From: Singulisphaera acidiphila DSM 18658
Lineage (GTDB): Bacteria; Planctomycetota; Planctomycetia; Isosphaerales; Isosphaeraceae
Direction: 5' to 3'
Assembly: GCF_000242455.2 (NCBI RefSeq)
Contig: NC_019892.1
Span: 3,348,001-3,412,000 of the forward strand
DNA: 64,000 nt
A model generated the notes under the pieces. The model was not told the origin of the DNA and ran no database searches. It saw only the letters and a list, made by a program, of their open reading frames with translations. Shown here one piece after another: positions 1-7,637 of this stretch. The position numbers were made by a program, and so were the translations under genes. Positions within the stretch are counted from its first letter, which is position 1; every line of letters begins with the position of its first letter.

Positions 1-317
1 ATAGCCATTCTCGTTGACGTGCGTCAAGGCACGAAGAGGAACCAACCCGGTCGTCGGATCATCCCAATCCGGCGGCGATCGATCGCAATCATCCCAAAGA
101 TACAGCAAGAAATGAGAACGGGGAAAAATGGGCGGGATCCCGGCGGAGCACGGCTTTTTCCCGATGGCAAGCGTGGTCCGACAATCGGCCTACGACAAGG
201 CAAAGGCGACAAACCATCATTCAGGTCGATTCGGTTAATCCGAATTTCAGGCGACGGAACAATCGAGGTTCACCCTCGCCTTTCCGTGACGTCCGGCACA
301 TGCTGTCGTGAGACGTC
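1..317. other. No recognisable gene
   Basis: Open frames here are short, overlap each other on both strands and match no family I recognise. I see no hairpin with a T-tract and no RNA gene. The stretch lies downstream of the PilZ-like gene on the minus strand and may hold its transcription end or the end of a gene outside the window. Confidence 0.4.
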
Positions 318-845
318 TTACCCCTCGTCTCCGCCGGTTTCGAGCGACGAGGACGAGGCCTGACGAGCATCGGAAGGGGAGAGAATGCAGACGGCCGCCT
401 CGAAGAAAGGGTGGGGGCAAGGCTCACGGAAGGCGAGGCGAACGGTCCAGACCTTCTGGCTCACGATCCTGACCTCGAGGACGGTCGCTTCCAGGCAATC
501 GCTCGGATCGGGCTTACCCAGACAGATCCAGACCCTCGACCGCTCCCTGGGAGGATCTACAACCAGGAGTTGGGCTCCCCCTCGACTGATGTCGACCATC
601 CGGGCCGTATTGGCGAAGAAAGCGTCCCCCTTTTTCTTCCAGCCGAGCCAGACCTGAAACGGCCTCGTCTGATGCCGAGGCATGACTCGGCGCTCTTGGG
701 GCGTCTGGGCAAGCCAGGCGCGAAAGAGATCGAGCAGCCCCTTTTGCACCACCTCGGGCTCGTCGTCCTGAGGAGGCAAATCGAGACGAATCGTTTTCTC
801 GCCGATCCGTTGAAACTGCAAACGATCCGAGTCGTCGTCGCTCAT
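318..845 (-). CDS. PilZ-like domain protein
   Basis: The product is about 175 residues. The start is set at the ATG ending at 845, which has an AAGGAAG ribosome-binding site about 5 bases upstream; the frame is open 39 codons further up but has no such site. A middle segment with RRVMPRHQTRPFQVWLG, then MVDISRGGAQLLV, fits the R-x(n)-D-x-S-x-G-G pattern of PilZ domains, which bind cyclic di-GMP in many bacteria and control motility, surface polymers or secretion. The acidic N-terminus (SDDDSD) and the C-terminal tail match nothing I know. It is soluble, with no signal peptide or membrane segment. It is divergent from the MBL-fold gene at 1133. The PilZ assignment rests on motif spacing only, so c-di-GMP binding is inferred. 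Confidence 0.6.
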   Translation of the reverse strand: MSDDDSDRLQFQRIGEKTIRLDLPPQDDEPEVVQKGLLDLFRAWLAQTPQERRVMPRHQTRPFQVWLGWKKKGDAFFANTARMVDISRGGAQLLVVDPPRERSRVWICLGKPDPSDCLEATVLEVRIVSQKVWTVRLAFREPCPHPFFEAAVCILSPSDARQASSSSLETGGDEG

Positions 846-1132
846 CGTCTTCCTTTTTGGACCTCCCGGGTCCAAGCAGTCTTCCGTGTCGATCGATCCG
901 ATTCCATTGGAGTTTAGGCCACAGTCGCGGGTGACGTTGCCCCGATTCAACGTCCCCTGCAAACCACAGGCGTGACTTGCCCGACTCGTCCCGCCCCATC
1001 AAAGGTAACACCGATCGCGATCGATCGTCTCGCCCTATCCCTCGCCTTGCCCAAGAGATTCGACTCTCGTAAACTACTGGTGGCTTGCAAAAGGACTTGA
1101 GCTGATCGGTTTCCTAAGGAAAGACCGCCGCA

Positions 1133-2014
1133 ATGTCCGTTCAGATTGCCGTCTTAGCGAGCGGTTCGCAGGGGAACGCAACCCTGGTCCAGACAGGAGG
1201 TTCGGGCTTCCTTCTCGATTTGGGGCTCGGTCCACGCGCCCTGGCGCGGCGGTTGGAGAGCGTGGGCTCGTCCTGGGAGCAAATCGCGTCGGCCGTACTG
1301 ACGCACACGCACGGCGACCATGTCAATAACGCCACCTTGGTTCAGATGACTCGGCTGCGAATCACCCTCTACTGCCACGAGGGGCATCGCAAACAACTAG
1401 GCCGGTGTCCTGGATTCCACCACCTCGATCAGGCAGGACTGGTCCGTCACTACGACGAGCGGCCGTTCCTCACGCCGACGGGGCTACGGATCGAGCCACT
1501 CGAATTGCGCCACGACGGTGGCCCGACCTTCGGCTTTCGCGTCGAAGCGAAGCCGTCTCGCAGGGCCCGGTCGATCGCGATGGGGTACATGGCGGATACC
1601 GGGAGCTGGACCGACGCCATGGCCGATGCCATGGCCCAGGTTGACCTGCTGGGGGTGGAATTCAACCACGACGTCGAAATGCAGCGCCGATCGCCTCGGT
1701 CCTATGCCTTGATCGCGCGGAACCTCGGCGACTGGGGGCATCTCTCGAATCACCAAGGGGCCGAGTTCGTGACCGCCGTTCTCGAGCGGTCGACCCCTGG
1801 ATCGGTTCGCCACGTCGTCTTGCTCCACCTGAGCCAGCAGTGCAATGACCCGACCCTGGCCGTGAGCACCGCACGCGCGGCGATTCGAGCCAGCGGCCGG
1901 CGCGTGGCGGTTCACGCCGCCACCCAGGCCACCGCGTTTCCCAACGTCGTCGTGACTCCCACTCGACGGCGAGCGGCGACGACGGCAACGCAGGGGTCCT
2001 TCCTCCCGTTCTGA
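1133..2014 (+). CDS. MBL-fold metallo-hydrolase
   Basis: This 293-residue protein has the metallo-beta-lactamase metal motif HTHGDHV at residues 58-64, preceded by an N-terminal strand with LASGSQGNATLV, which is typical of the YycJ/WalJ branch of cytoplasmic MBL-fold exonuclease-like hydrolases. Further ligands are likely at the GYMADTG segment (the metal-binding Asp) and the HLSNHQG segment near residue 200. Two divalent metals, usually zinc, would be bound and a phosphodiester or ester is the likely substrate. A ribosome-binding site AAGGAAAG lies 9 bases before the ATG. The gene is followed after 12 bases by the phosphoesterase at 2027, so the two are probably co-transcribed. The last 35 residues are basic and poorly conserved in appearance. 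The exact substrate is unknown. Confidence 0.8.
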   Translation: MSVQIAVLASGSQGNATLVQTGGSGFLLDLGLGPRALARRLESVGSSWEQIASAVLTHTHGDHVNNATLVQMTRLRITLYCHEGHRKQLGRCPGFHHLDQAGLVRHYDERPFLTPTGLRIEPLELRHDGGPTFGFRVEAKPSRRARSIAMGYMADTGSWTDAMADAMAQVDLLGVEFNHDVEMQRRSPRSYALIARNLGDWGHLSNHQGAEFVTAVLERSTPGSVRHVVLLHLSQQCNDPTLAVSTARAAIRASGRRVAVHAATQATAFPNVVVTPTRRRAATTATQGSFLPF

Positions 2015-2026
2015 GGTCTTCCTGCC

Positions 2027-2740
2027 GTGTCGTCCTATTTCACCAGCGACGTCCACCTGCGCCTCGACCGTCCCGAACGCGGCCGACGCTTCGCACGCTG
2101 GGTCAAAACCCTCGGCAAGGACGACAGCCTGACGATCGTCGGTGACCTCTGCGACTTCTGGTTCGCCGCGCGCCAATCTCAGACCGGCCTGAAGTCGTGC
2201 CCAGGGCTCAGGGCGCTTGCCGACTTCCGAGCGAATGGGGGGCAACTCACCATCATGCCTGGAAATCACGATGGGTGGCTCGGCCCGTTCTATGAGAACG
2301 AGCTGGGCGCCCGGTTCGCCCCTGAACCGCTGGAAGTCGAAGTCTACGGCCTGCGGTTCCTCATCCGTCATGGTCATCTGCTGGGCGGTCACCCGGTCTG
2401 GAAGCGTGGGATGGAAAGTCGCTCGTTTCTCACCGCCTTCCAGAACCTTCCGCCCCAGCTCGCCTCCTTCTTCGACCATTGCCTGGAGCGGCGCAACAAG
2501 AAAAAAAGCGAAGCGGATGTCACGCGACAGCTCGCAACCTATCGCCGCTATGCCCGAAGTTGCGTCGGACAGGCAGACGTCGTGCTGCTCGGACACGTTC
2601 ACCGCTCGTTCGATGACCCGGAGTCATCGCCCCGACTGATCATCCCCGGCGGCTGGTTCGGACAGTCGAGCTTCGTCAAAGTCGACCCATTCGGCGCATC
2701 CTCAATCGTCGAGACGCTCCCCCCTTCAACCACTTGCTGA
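2027..2740 (+). CDS. LpxH-like calcineurin-type phosphoesterase
   Basis: The 237-residue protein has the full metallophosphoesterase motif set: DVHLR at 8-12, GDLCDFW at 39-45, GNHD at 79-82, RHGHLLGG in the middle and LGHVHRS near the C-terminus. The order, the DFW after the second motif and the overall length match UDP-2,3-diacylglucosamine diphosphatase (LpxH), which cleaves UDP-2,3-diacyl-GlcN to lipid X on the inner face of the cytoplasmic membrane in lipid A synthesis. Translation starts at a GTG 12 bases after the stop of the upstream MBL-fold gene, implying an operon. No other lipid A gene is in view, so a broader role as a UDP-sugar or nucleotide pyrophosphatase remains possible. Confidence 0.7.
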   Translation: MSSYFTSDVHLRLDRPERGRRFARWVKTLGKDDSLTIVGDLCDFWFAARQSQTGLKSCPGLRALADFRANGGQLTIMPGNHDGWLGPFYENELGARFAPEPLEVEVYGLRFLIRHGHLLGGHPVWKRGMESRSFLTAFQNLPPQLASFFDHCLERRNKKKSEADVTRQLATYRRYARSCVGQADVVLLGHVHRSFDDPESSPRLIIPGGWFGQSSFVKVDPFGASSIVETLPPSTTC

Positions 2741-2773
2741 ATTCTGTATTTTTTCCATTTTTGGATTCAAGAA

Positions 2774-3415
2774 ATGCCCAAGTTTGATCATCATTTACAC
2801 ACCAGCCGCCATTCGCCGGACAGCTCGATCGACCCGCTCGTCCTGATCGAGCACGCGAAGGCGGTCGGTCTCGACGGCGTCGTGATTACCGATCATGACT
2901 TCCAGTGGGATCCCGAAGAAGTGGCCGAGCTCGCCGCGCAGGCCAACGGGCTCCTCGTGTTCTCCGGCGCGGAAGTCTCAGCGCGCGAAGGCCATTTTCT
3001 CGTCTACGGCCTCCCCAATCTCGATGAAGCCCCCCCAGGCGTCCGACTGGCCGACTTGCTCCAAGTCGTCAAACGCCACAACGCAGCGATCGTCGCGGCC
3101 CATCCGTTCCGCTGGGACCAGCCGTTCGACGAGTTGATCGCGACCCACGGCCCCTCCTTCGACGCACTCGAGCTCGTCAGCAACAACGTGACCCCCGAGA
3201 CCCGCCACAAGACCGAGGCGATCCTCCAGCGTCACGCCATGGGAGCGACCGGATCGAGCGACGGCCACGAACGGGACGCAATCGGATGCTACTACACGGA
3301 GTTCACGGGAGAGATCGCGACGATCGCCGATTTCGTGACCGCACTCCGCGCCCGACGCGGACGACCACGCCACCGTCCAGGCGCCTGGCAGACGAGCGGC
3401 CCGGTGGACGACTGA
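2774..3415 (+). CDS. PHP-domain phosphoesterase
   Basis: This 213-residue protein is a stand-alone PHP domain. The first metal motif is DHHLHT at residues 5-10, followed by GVVITDHD, then GAEVSAREGHFLVYG and AAHPFRW, and a final SSDGHE motif. These histidines and aspartates form the trinuclear metal site of PHP phosphoesterases, which act on phosphate esters such as histidinol phosphate, nucleoside 3',5'-bisphosphates or short RNA. The C-terminal 20 residues are rich in Arg and Pro. It lies 33 bases after the LpxH-like gene on the same strand, and could be the third gene of that operon, though the intervening AT-rich stretch (about 2745-2770) could also carry a promoter. The substrate cannot be told from sequence. 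Confidence 0.8.
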   Translation: MPKFDHHLHTSRHSPDSSIDPLVLIEHAKAVGLDGVVITDHDFQWDPEEVAELAAQANGLLVFSGAEVSAREGHFLVYGLPNLDEAPPGVRLADLLQVVKRHNAAIVAAHPFRWDQPFDELIATHGPSFDALELVSNNVTPETRHKTEAILQRHAMGATGSSDGHERDAIGCYYTEFTGEIATIADFVTALRARRGRPRHRPGAWQTSGPVDD

Positions 3416-3452
3416 TTCAAGGCCGCTCGCATCGAATCGTCGCGAGAACCCG

Positions 3453-4688
3453 TTATTGGAGCCCTGCCTGACGGACCAGCGCAGCCCGGCGTCCCTGAAT
3501 GACCAGCAAGTCTTGAGAGACCCGCTGGATCAGCGCCGTGAGATGGAACTGAAACCCGCGAGCCATCATCTTGGTCGGTGGCTGCTCGAGCACCCTGGCC
3601 AAGAGCCGGCAAACCCGTTGGTAATCGTCGTCGGTGGGTGGAGAACCAAGCGTCGGTGCGGCCGCTTCGAGAATGGCCTGATACCGCGCTTGCTCCGCGC
3701 GCAGCGTCGCCCAAGGAACGTTGAAGAGAACCGAGGCGCCGACCGTCGGAGACCGAGGCGGCTTCTGGTTCACCAACAGGAGTGACTTGGGGACAAAACT
3801 CGCCTGCTCGAGCTCGGAACGCATCACGGCCTGCGTGTAGAAGCCCATCAAGCGGAAAAGCTCAAAGGTCAGTTGCTCCGTCTCTTTCAACCGCTTCTCT
3901 TCCGCCACGACTTGCGGTCGATAAGACGCCTCGACCCGGCTGTCACGCCATTGAGCCGCTCCGCAAAGAATCATCACAACGGCCGCCAGCAGGCCGGCCC
4001 ACCAGCCCACGGGGCGATCGGACGTGCGGATCAGGATCCGATGCAGGAAACCGACGACCGCCCCAACCAACGCCCCGCCGGCATGGCCCCAGTTGTCGAT
4101 CATCGGGTGCAACTGGCCCAGAATCGCGGTGAAGACCAGGATGCCGACCATCTGGCTGCGAAGATGGTCGCCAATCCTCGACCGCGACCGCCAACCCATC
4201 ACCGCGCACAGGGCGACAAGGCCGAGGACGACGGTCGATCCCCCGCCCGAGTGCATCCGAGGCTCCATCCCCCGCGCATGCCGAAGCAGCGCGGAGACAA
4301 TGTTGCCTCCACCACCAATCACCAGATAAACCGCCAGGAACTGGCCCGAGCCGTACCACGATTCCACCAAACTGCCAAGCTGGTACAATCCATAAAGATT
4401 CATTCCCAGGTGAAGCAAGTTGTAATGCACGAACGTACATGTGACGACCCGCCAAATTTCACCTCGGTAGAGTTCGTTGAGACTCAGATCGCCGAACGAG
4501 TGGGCTCCGCCGATATTGCCAAGCAGGAAGGCTTGAAGGGAGGGGAATGGACCGGCGCTCAGGCGAGTTGCAACCATGAGCACGAACACGATCACCCAGG
4601 CCGCTCCCAGGAGCATCGTGGCCGGAAAATCTTTCGCGTCTTCCAGGAGGACACGAAGCATGCGTTTTGGGGGCTCGGCATTCGTCAT
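3453..4688 (-). CDS. Rhomboid-family intramembrane protease
   Basis: The 411-residue protein is a multi-pass membrane protein with rhomboid features: the EIWRVVTCTFVHYNLLHL segment, then NLYGLYQLG, a candidate catalytic serine in HSGGGSTVVLG (Ser151) and a candidate catalytic histidine in NWGHAGGALVG (His202). Rhomboids cleave transmembrane helices with a Ser-His dyad. The serine motif here is GGGST rather than the usual G-x-S-G, so activity should not be assumed. After about six helices a seventh (about 230-248) leads into a 160-residue C-terminal extension with charged helical segments and no recognised domain. The ATG overlaps the TGA of the DUF1802 gene (ATGA), so it is translationally coupled as the last gene of the gpsA operon. 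Confidence 0.8.
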   Translation of the reverse strand: MTNAEPPKRMLRVLLEDAKDFPATMLLGAAWVIVFVLMVATRLSAGPFPSLQAFLLGNIGGAHSFGDLSLNELYRGEIWRVVTCTFVHYNLLHLGMNLYGLYQLGSLVESWYGSGQFLAVYLVIGGGGNIVSALLRHARGMEPRMHSGGGSTVVLGLVALCAVMGWRSRSRIGDHLRSQMVGILVFTAILGQLHPMIDNWGHAGGALVGAVVGFLHRILIRTSDRPVGWWAGLLAAVVMILCGAAQWRDSRVEASYRPQVVAEEKRLKETEQLTFELFRLMGFYTQAVMRSELEQASFVPKSLLLVNQKPPRSPTVGASVLFNVPWATLRAEQARYQAILEAAAPTLGSPPTDDDYQRVCRLLARVLEQPPTKMMARGFQFHLTALIQRVSQDLLVIQGRRAALVRQAGLQ

Positions 4689-5272
4689 CGTTCGGTATGA
4701 TTCAACAGCGATCGGATGTGGTCCATGACCCGGTGATACTCCTGGTCGCCCAGGACAGGGGCGACCCCGTCCGTCTCCAGCGCGGGGTCAAGGGGAACCC
4801 AGCTCTTGCAGCCCGCCTGTTCGGGCGTCACGCCAACGAGCCACGGTTGCTCACGACGATAGACGCGAACTCCGAGTACCCACAGCCCCGGTTTCCGATA
4901 CTGGAATCGACGCTCTACCGACTCTTCGTTCCAGACGTGAAATTCTTCGAGTTCGGCCAGCCGCTCGCTCCGATCCAACCACCAGATCGGGCCGGTTTCC
5001 ACCAGGGTCCGGACCTCGACGACATCAGCGGCGGGTGCGTCGGCAACGAGCGCAGGATCCCTGGGGATGCGAAGTCCCTGCTCCGCCTCGTGGACGTGGG
5101 TCGGATAGAGCCAGAACAGGCTCTGTTCGGGAACGAAGCCCCCCGGCCCCTCGGCGATCCCTCCTTTGCGAAGGATCAACGACTGCCGACCGGCCGTGAG
5201 CGCTTCGCAAACCCCAGCCCACTCTTTGAAGGCGATCCCACACGACAAAGGCCAGGAATCGACCGGTCTCAT
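4685..5272 (-). CDS. DUF1802 family protein
   Basis: The 195-residue protein begins with AFKEWAGVCEALTAGRQSL followed by ILRKGGIAE, the signature opening of DUF1802, a family of unknown function found in cyanobacteria, planctomycetes and some archaea. The middle contains FWLYPTHVHE and the segment around residues 115-125 reads FHVWNEESV. There is no signal peptide. It overlaps the end of gpsA (ATGA at 5269-5272) and its own stop overlaps the start of the rhomboid gene, so the three genes form one translationally coupled unit. Its function is unknown; coupling to a phospholipid-precursor enzyme and a membrane protease only suggests a link to the envelope. Confidence 0.8.
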   Translation of the reverse strand: MRPVDSWPLSCGIAFKEWAGVCEALTAGRQSLILRKGGIAEGPGGFVPEQSLFWLYPTHVHEAEQGLRIPRDPALVADAPAADVVEVRTLVETGPIWWLDRSERLAELEEFHVWNEESVERRFQYRKPGLWVLGVRVYRREQPWLVGVTPEQAGCKSWVPLDPALETDGVAPVLGDQEYHRVMDHIRSLLNHTER

Positions 5273-6270
5273 CGCTCCCCCTCGACCTTTGGTTCGCGAA
5301 TCATAAGGTCGGTCACCGCCGCGTGGGGGGACTTGCCCTCAAAGAGGACACGGTAGAGCTCGTCGGTGATCGGCATCTCGACCCCGCGTTGCCGGGCCAG
5401 GTCGTGGACGCTCCGCGTGGTCGGCACGCCCTCGGCGACGTTGACCATTGAGGCGAGAATCTGCTCGAGCCGCTCGCCCCGGCCGATGCGCTCGCCCACC
5501 GACCGGTTTCGACCGAACGGACTATAGCAGGTCGTCACCATGTCGCCGACCCCGGCGAGCCCGAAGAAGGTCGAAAAATCACCACCGAGCGCAACGCCGA
5601 ACCGCGAGATCTCCACGAGGCCTCGCGTCAGCAGCGCGGCCTTCGCATTGTCTCCGAAGCCGAGTCCATCGCAGACTCCCGCCGCGATCCCGAGAATATT
5701 CTTGAGCGCTCCGGCAAGCTCCACCCCGATCAGATCCGGGTTCGTGTAGACCCGGAACGTCCCCTGGTTGAGCGCATCGCGGATTTCCCGATTCAGACTT
5801 TCCGCTTCACCCGCGACCACAACCGATGCCGGTAGTCCGCTCGCCAATTCCTCGGCGTGACTCGGGCCGCTCAAGACGGCGACAGGACGTCTGCCCAGAA
5901 CCTCGGTGATGATCTGGCTCGGCCGCGCCAGGGTCGAGTTTTCGATCCCTTTGACCACGCTCAGCACGGGGATCCCCGGCGGGATCTGCTCCACGAGCCC
6001 TTCCAGCGTGGCCCGGAGAAACGCCGACGGGATCGCCACGACGATCAGGTTGGCTCCCCCGGTCGCGTCGCACGCATTGGGAGTAACCTCGACATTCACC
6101 GGCAACTTCACGCCGGGCAGGTGCCTCGCATTTTCCCGAGTCCGCACCAGTTCGGACGCCTGCCCGGGGTCGCGTGCCCAGAGTTGCACCGAACGCGCGG
6201 TCTTGGCAAAGAGAAGTGCCAGCGCTGTCCCCATCCCGCCCGCACCAAGTATCGCAACGCGTTTCATCAT
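5269..6270 (-). CDS. gpsA: Glycerol-3-phosphate dehydrogenase [NAD(P)+]
   Basis: The 333-residue protein has the length and motifs of GpsA, which reduces dihydroxyacetone phosphate to sn-glycerol 3-phosphate in the cytoplasm for phospholipid synthesis. The Rossmann nucleotide motif GAGGMGTALA is at the N-terminus, VVKGIE and SGPSHAEELA follow, and the catalytic-lysine region reads ELAGALKNILGIAAG before DNAKAALLTRGLVE. The N-terminus offers two adjacent ATG codons; the first is used here. A GGAAGGG site lies upstream. It is the first gene of a three-gene unit with DUF1802 and rhomboid genes, coupled by 4-base overlaps. Confidence 0.95.
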   Translation of the reverse strand: MMKRVAILGAGGMGTALALLFAKTARSVQLWARDPGQASELVRTRENARHLPGVKLPVNVEVTPNACDATGGANLIVVAIPSAFLRATLEGLVEQIPPGIPVLSVVKGIENSTLARPSQIITEVLGRRPVAVLSGPSHAEELASGLPASVVVAGEAESLNREIRDALNQGTFRVYTNPDLIGVELAGALKNILGIAAGVCDGLGFGDNAKAALLTRGLVEISRFGVALGGDFSTFFGLAGVGDMVTTCYSPFGRNRSVGERIGRGERLEQILASMVNVAEGVPTTRSVHDLARQRGVEMPITDELYRVLFEGKSPHAAVTDLMIREPKVEGER

Positions 6271-6724
6271 TCTCGGATGAACCCTTCCTGCTCCGCCGTC
6301 GGAAATCCAGTGTCCCGGGCCTCCGAAAATCGCTCGAAACTCAAAAGGTCACCCCCGAGTTGCCCACATTTTGGAGTGGCTGAAGGCCCCGTGCCCGGCC
6401 CCCGGTGCGCGGGCGAGAAGACCGAGGTCCGGGTTACCGGCTCCCTGCCCCCCTCAAATCGCTCGGCCTTGTGATCTCCCCGAACGAAAGTCGCCCTCGC
6501 CCCATTCGAACGGCTCACGTCGCGACGGTAACGACCGCACCTTATCCATTTTGTCGAAAACCGCGTGGGGGAGCAACATCAGGCGGCCCGCAACACTCTG
6601 AAGCAACGCTTCATATCATCCCACAAAGCAATTTGCATTTTTCATTTTATTCGATTTTCAACATAACAGGTATAACGTGCGGTCGAGACATGAGACTGAT
6701 CCACCCCAGAGGATGAATCAGGCC
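6271..6724. other. Intergenic stretch upstream of gpsA
   Basis: No frame here looks coding. The segment 6600-6690 is clearly AT-rich compared with its surroundings and lies between the start of gpsA and the stop of the HAD gene on the same strand, so a promoter for the gpsA operon is likely, but I cannot point to convincing -35 and -10 boxes. No hairpin with a T-tract was found. Confidence 0.4.
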
Positions 6725-7414
6725 TCAAAGGCCGGCGCGTGTCGCATCGAGCCGCAACAGCAGTCGGGCAACGTCGAAATCGCGGAAATGCTCGACCACT
6801 TCATCAGCGCCGGCATCCCAGAGAACCTGCGCGGGGTTCGTAGTGGTGATCCCGACCGCGTACATTCCGGCGGCCTTGGCGGCCTGGATCCCCACTTTGG
6901 CGTCCTCAAACACGACGGCACGACTCGGGGCGATCCCCGCCCGCTCGGCAGCGACCAGGAAGACTTGCGGATCAGGCTTGCCGCGTTCAATGTCCTCGAG
7001 CGCCGCGATTGCGGCGAATCGGTTCGCCAAGCCGCACGCCTCTACGGTCAAGTCGAGGTTCGCTCGCGGTGCGCTCGAGCCGATGGCCAGGACGACGCCC
7101 GCCGCCGTCAGGCCGTCCAGCAGGGCCGGGACGCCGTCAATCAGGTCGATCTGCTCTCGCGCCAGCTCACGATAGCAGAGTTCCTTGAGGTCGGAATAGC
7201 TTCGGACCTCCGCCGCGCCCAAGGTATCTCCCAGAAGCTTTCGGAAGATGCTCGGGTTGGTCATCCCGAACGTCTCGTGAATGAATTCGGGAGTGATGGC
7301 CAAGCCCGTTCGCCGGCCCAACTCGAGCCAGGCGTCCTGGTGGAAATCAAAGGAATCCACCAGCACTCCATCATGATCGAAAATCGCCAGCAGTGGAGCG
7401 GGGGCATGCGACAC
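6725..7414 (-). CDS. HAD-superfamily phosphatase, beta-phosphoglucomutase-like
   Basis: The 229-residue protein carries the HAD motifs in order: FDHDGVLVDS near the N-terminus (nucleophile Asp and acid/base Asp two residues later), GSSAP (motif II), a lysine in ERGKPDPQVF (motif III) and VVFEDAKVGIQAAKAAG (motif IV). The helical cap between motifs I and II places it in subclass I with phosphoglycolate phosphatase and beta-phosphoglucomutase. The start is a GTG with GAGGAC about 8 bases upstream. It would hydrolyse or transfer phosphate on a small sugar phosphate in the cytoplasm; the substrate is not determined. A histidine sits between the two motif I aspartates where Phe or Met is usual, which should be tolerated. 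Confidence 0.85.
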   Translation of the reverse strand: MSHAPAPLLAIFDHDGVLVDSFDFHQDAWLELGRRTGLAITPEFIHETFGMTNPSIFRKLLGDTLGAAEVRSYSDLKELCYRELAREQIDLIDGVPALLDGLTAAGVVLAIGSSAPRANLDLTVEACGLANRFAAIAALEDIERGKPDPQVFLVAAERAGIAPSRAVVFEDAKVGIQAAKAAGMYAVGITTTNPAQVLWDAGADEVVEHFRDFDVARLLLRLDATRAGL

Positions 7415-7568
7415 GACTGCTTGTCCTCAAAATCAAAGAGATCGACAAAGCCATCCGGAGGTTCCGAACCGACCACTCAAGCGGCTTGAGAACCCAGTCT
7501 AACACGCGCGATCACCCCACGTCAGGGGATGAGACCGCCGAGCGGTTCAAGGTGGCCGATCAATGACA

Positions 7569-7600
7569 ACGGCCCCCCCGTTTTGAAGCGGGAGGGCCGT
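7569..7600 (-). terminator. GC-rich hairpin after the 7638 gene
   Basis: Positions 7569-7580 pair with 7589-7600 in a 12-base-pair stem with one mismatch and an 8-base loop. It lies 37 bases beyond the stop of the minus-strand gene at 7638. There is no T-tract on either side, so it is a weak terminator candidate or an RNA 3' end stabiliser. Confidence 0.4.
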
Positions 7601-7637
7601 CGACCTCAAGTTCCAGCGCAGTTGCGGCGTGAACGCG

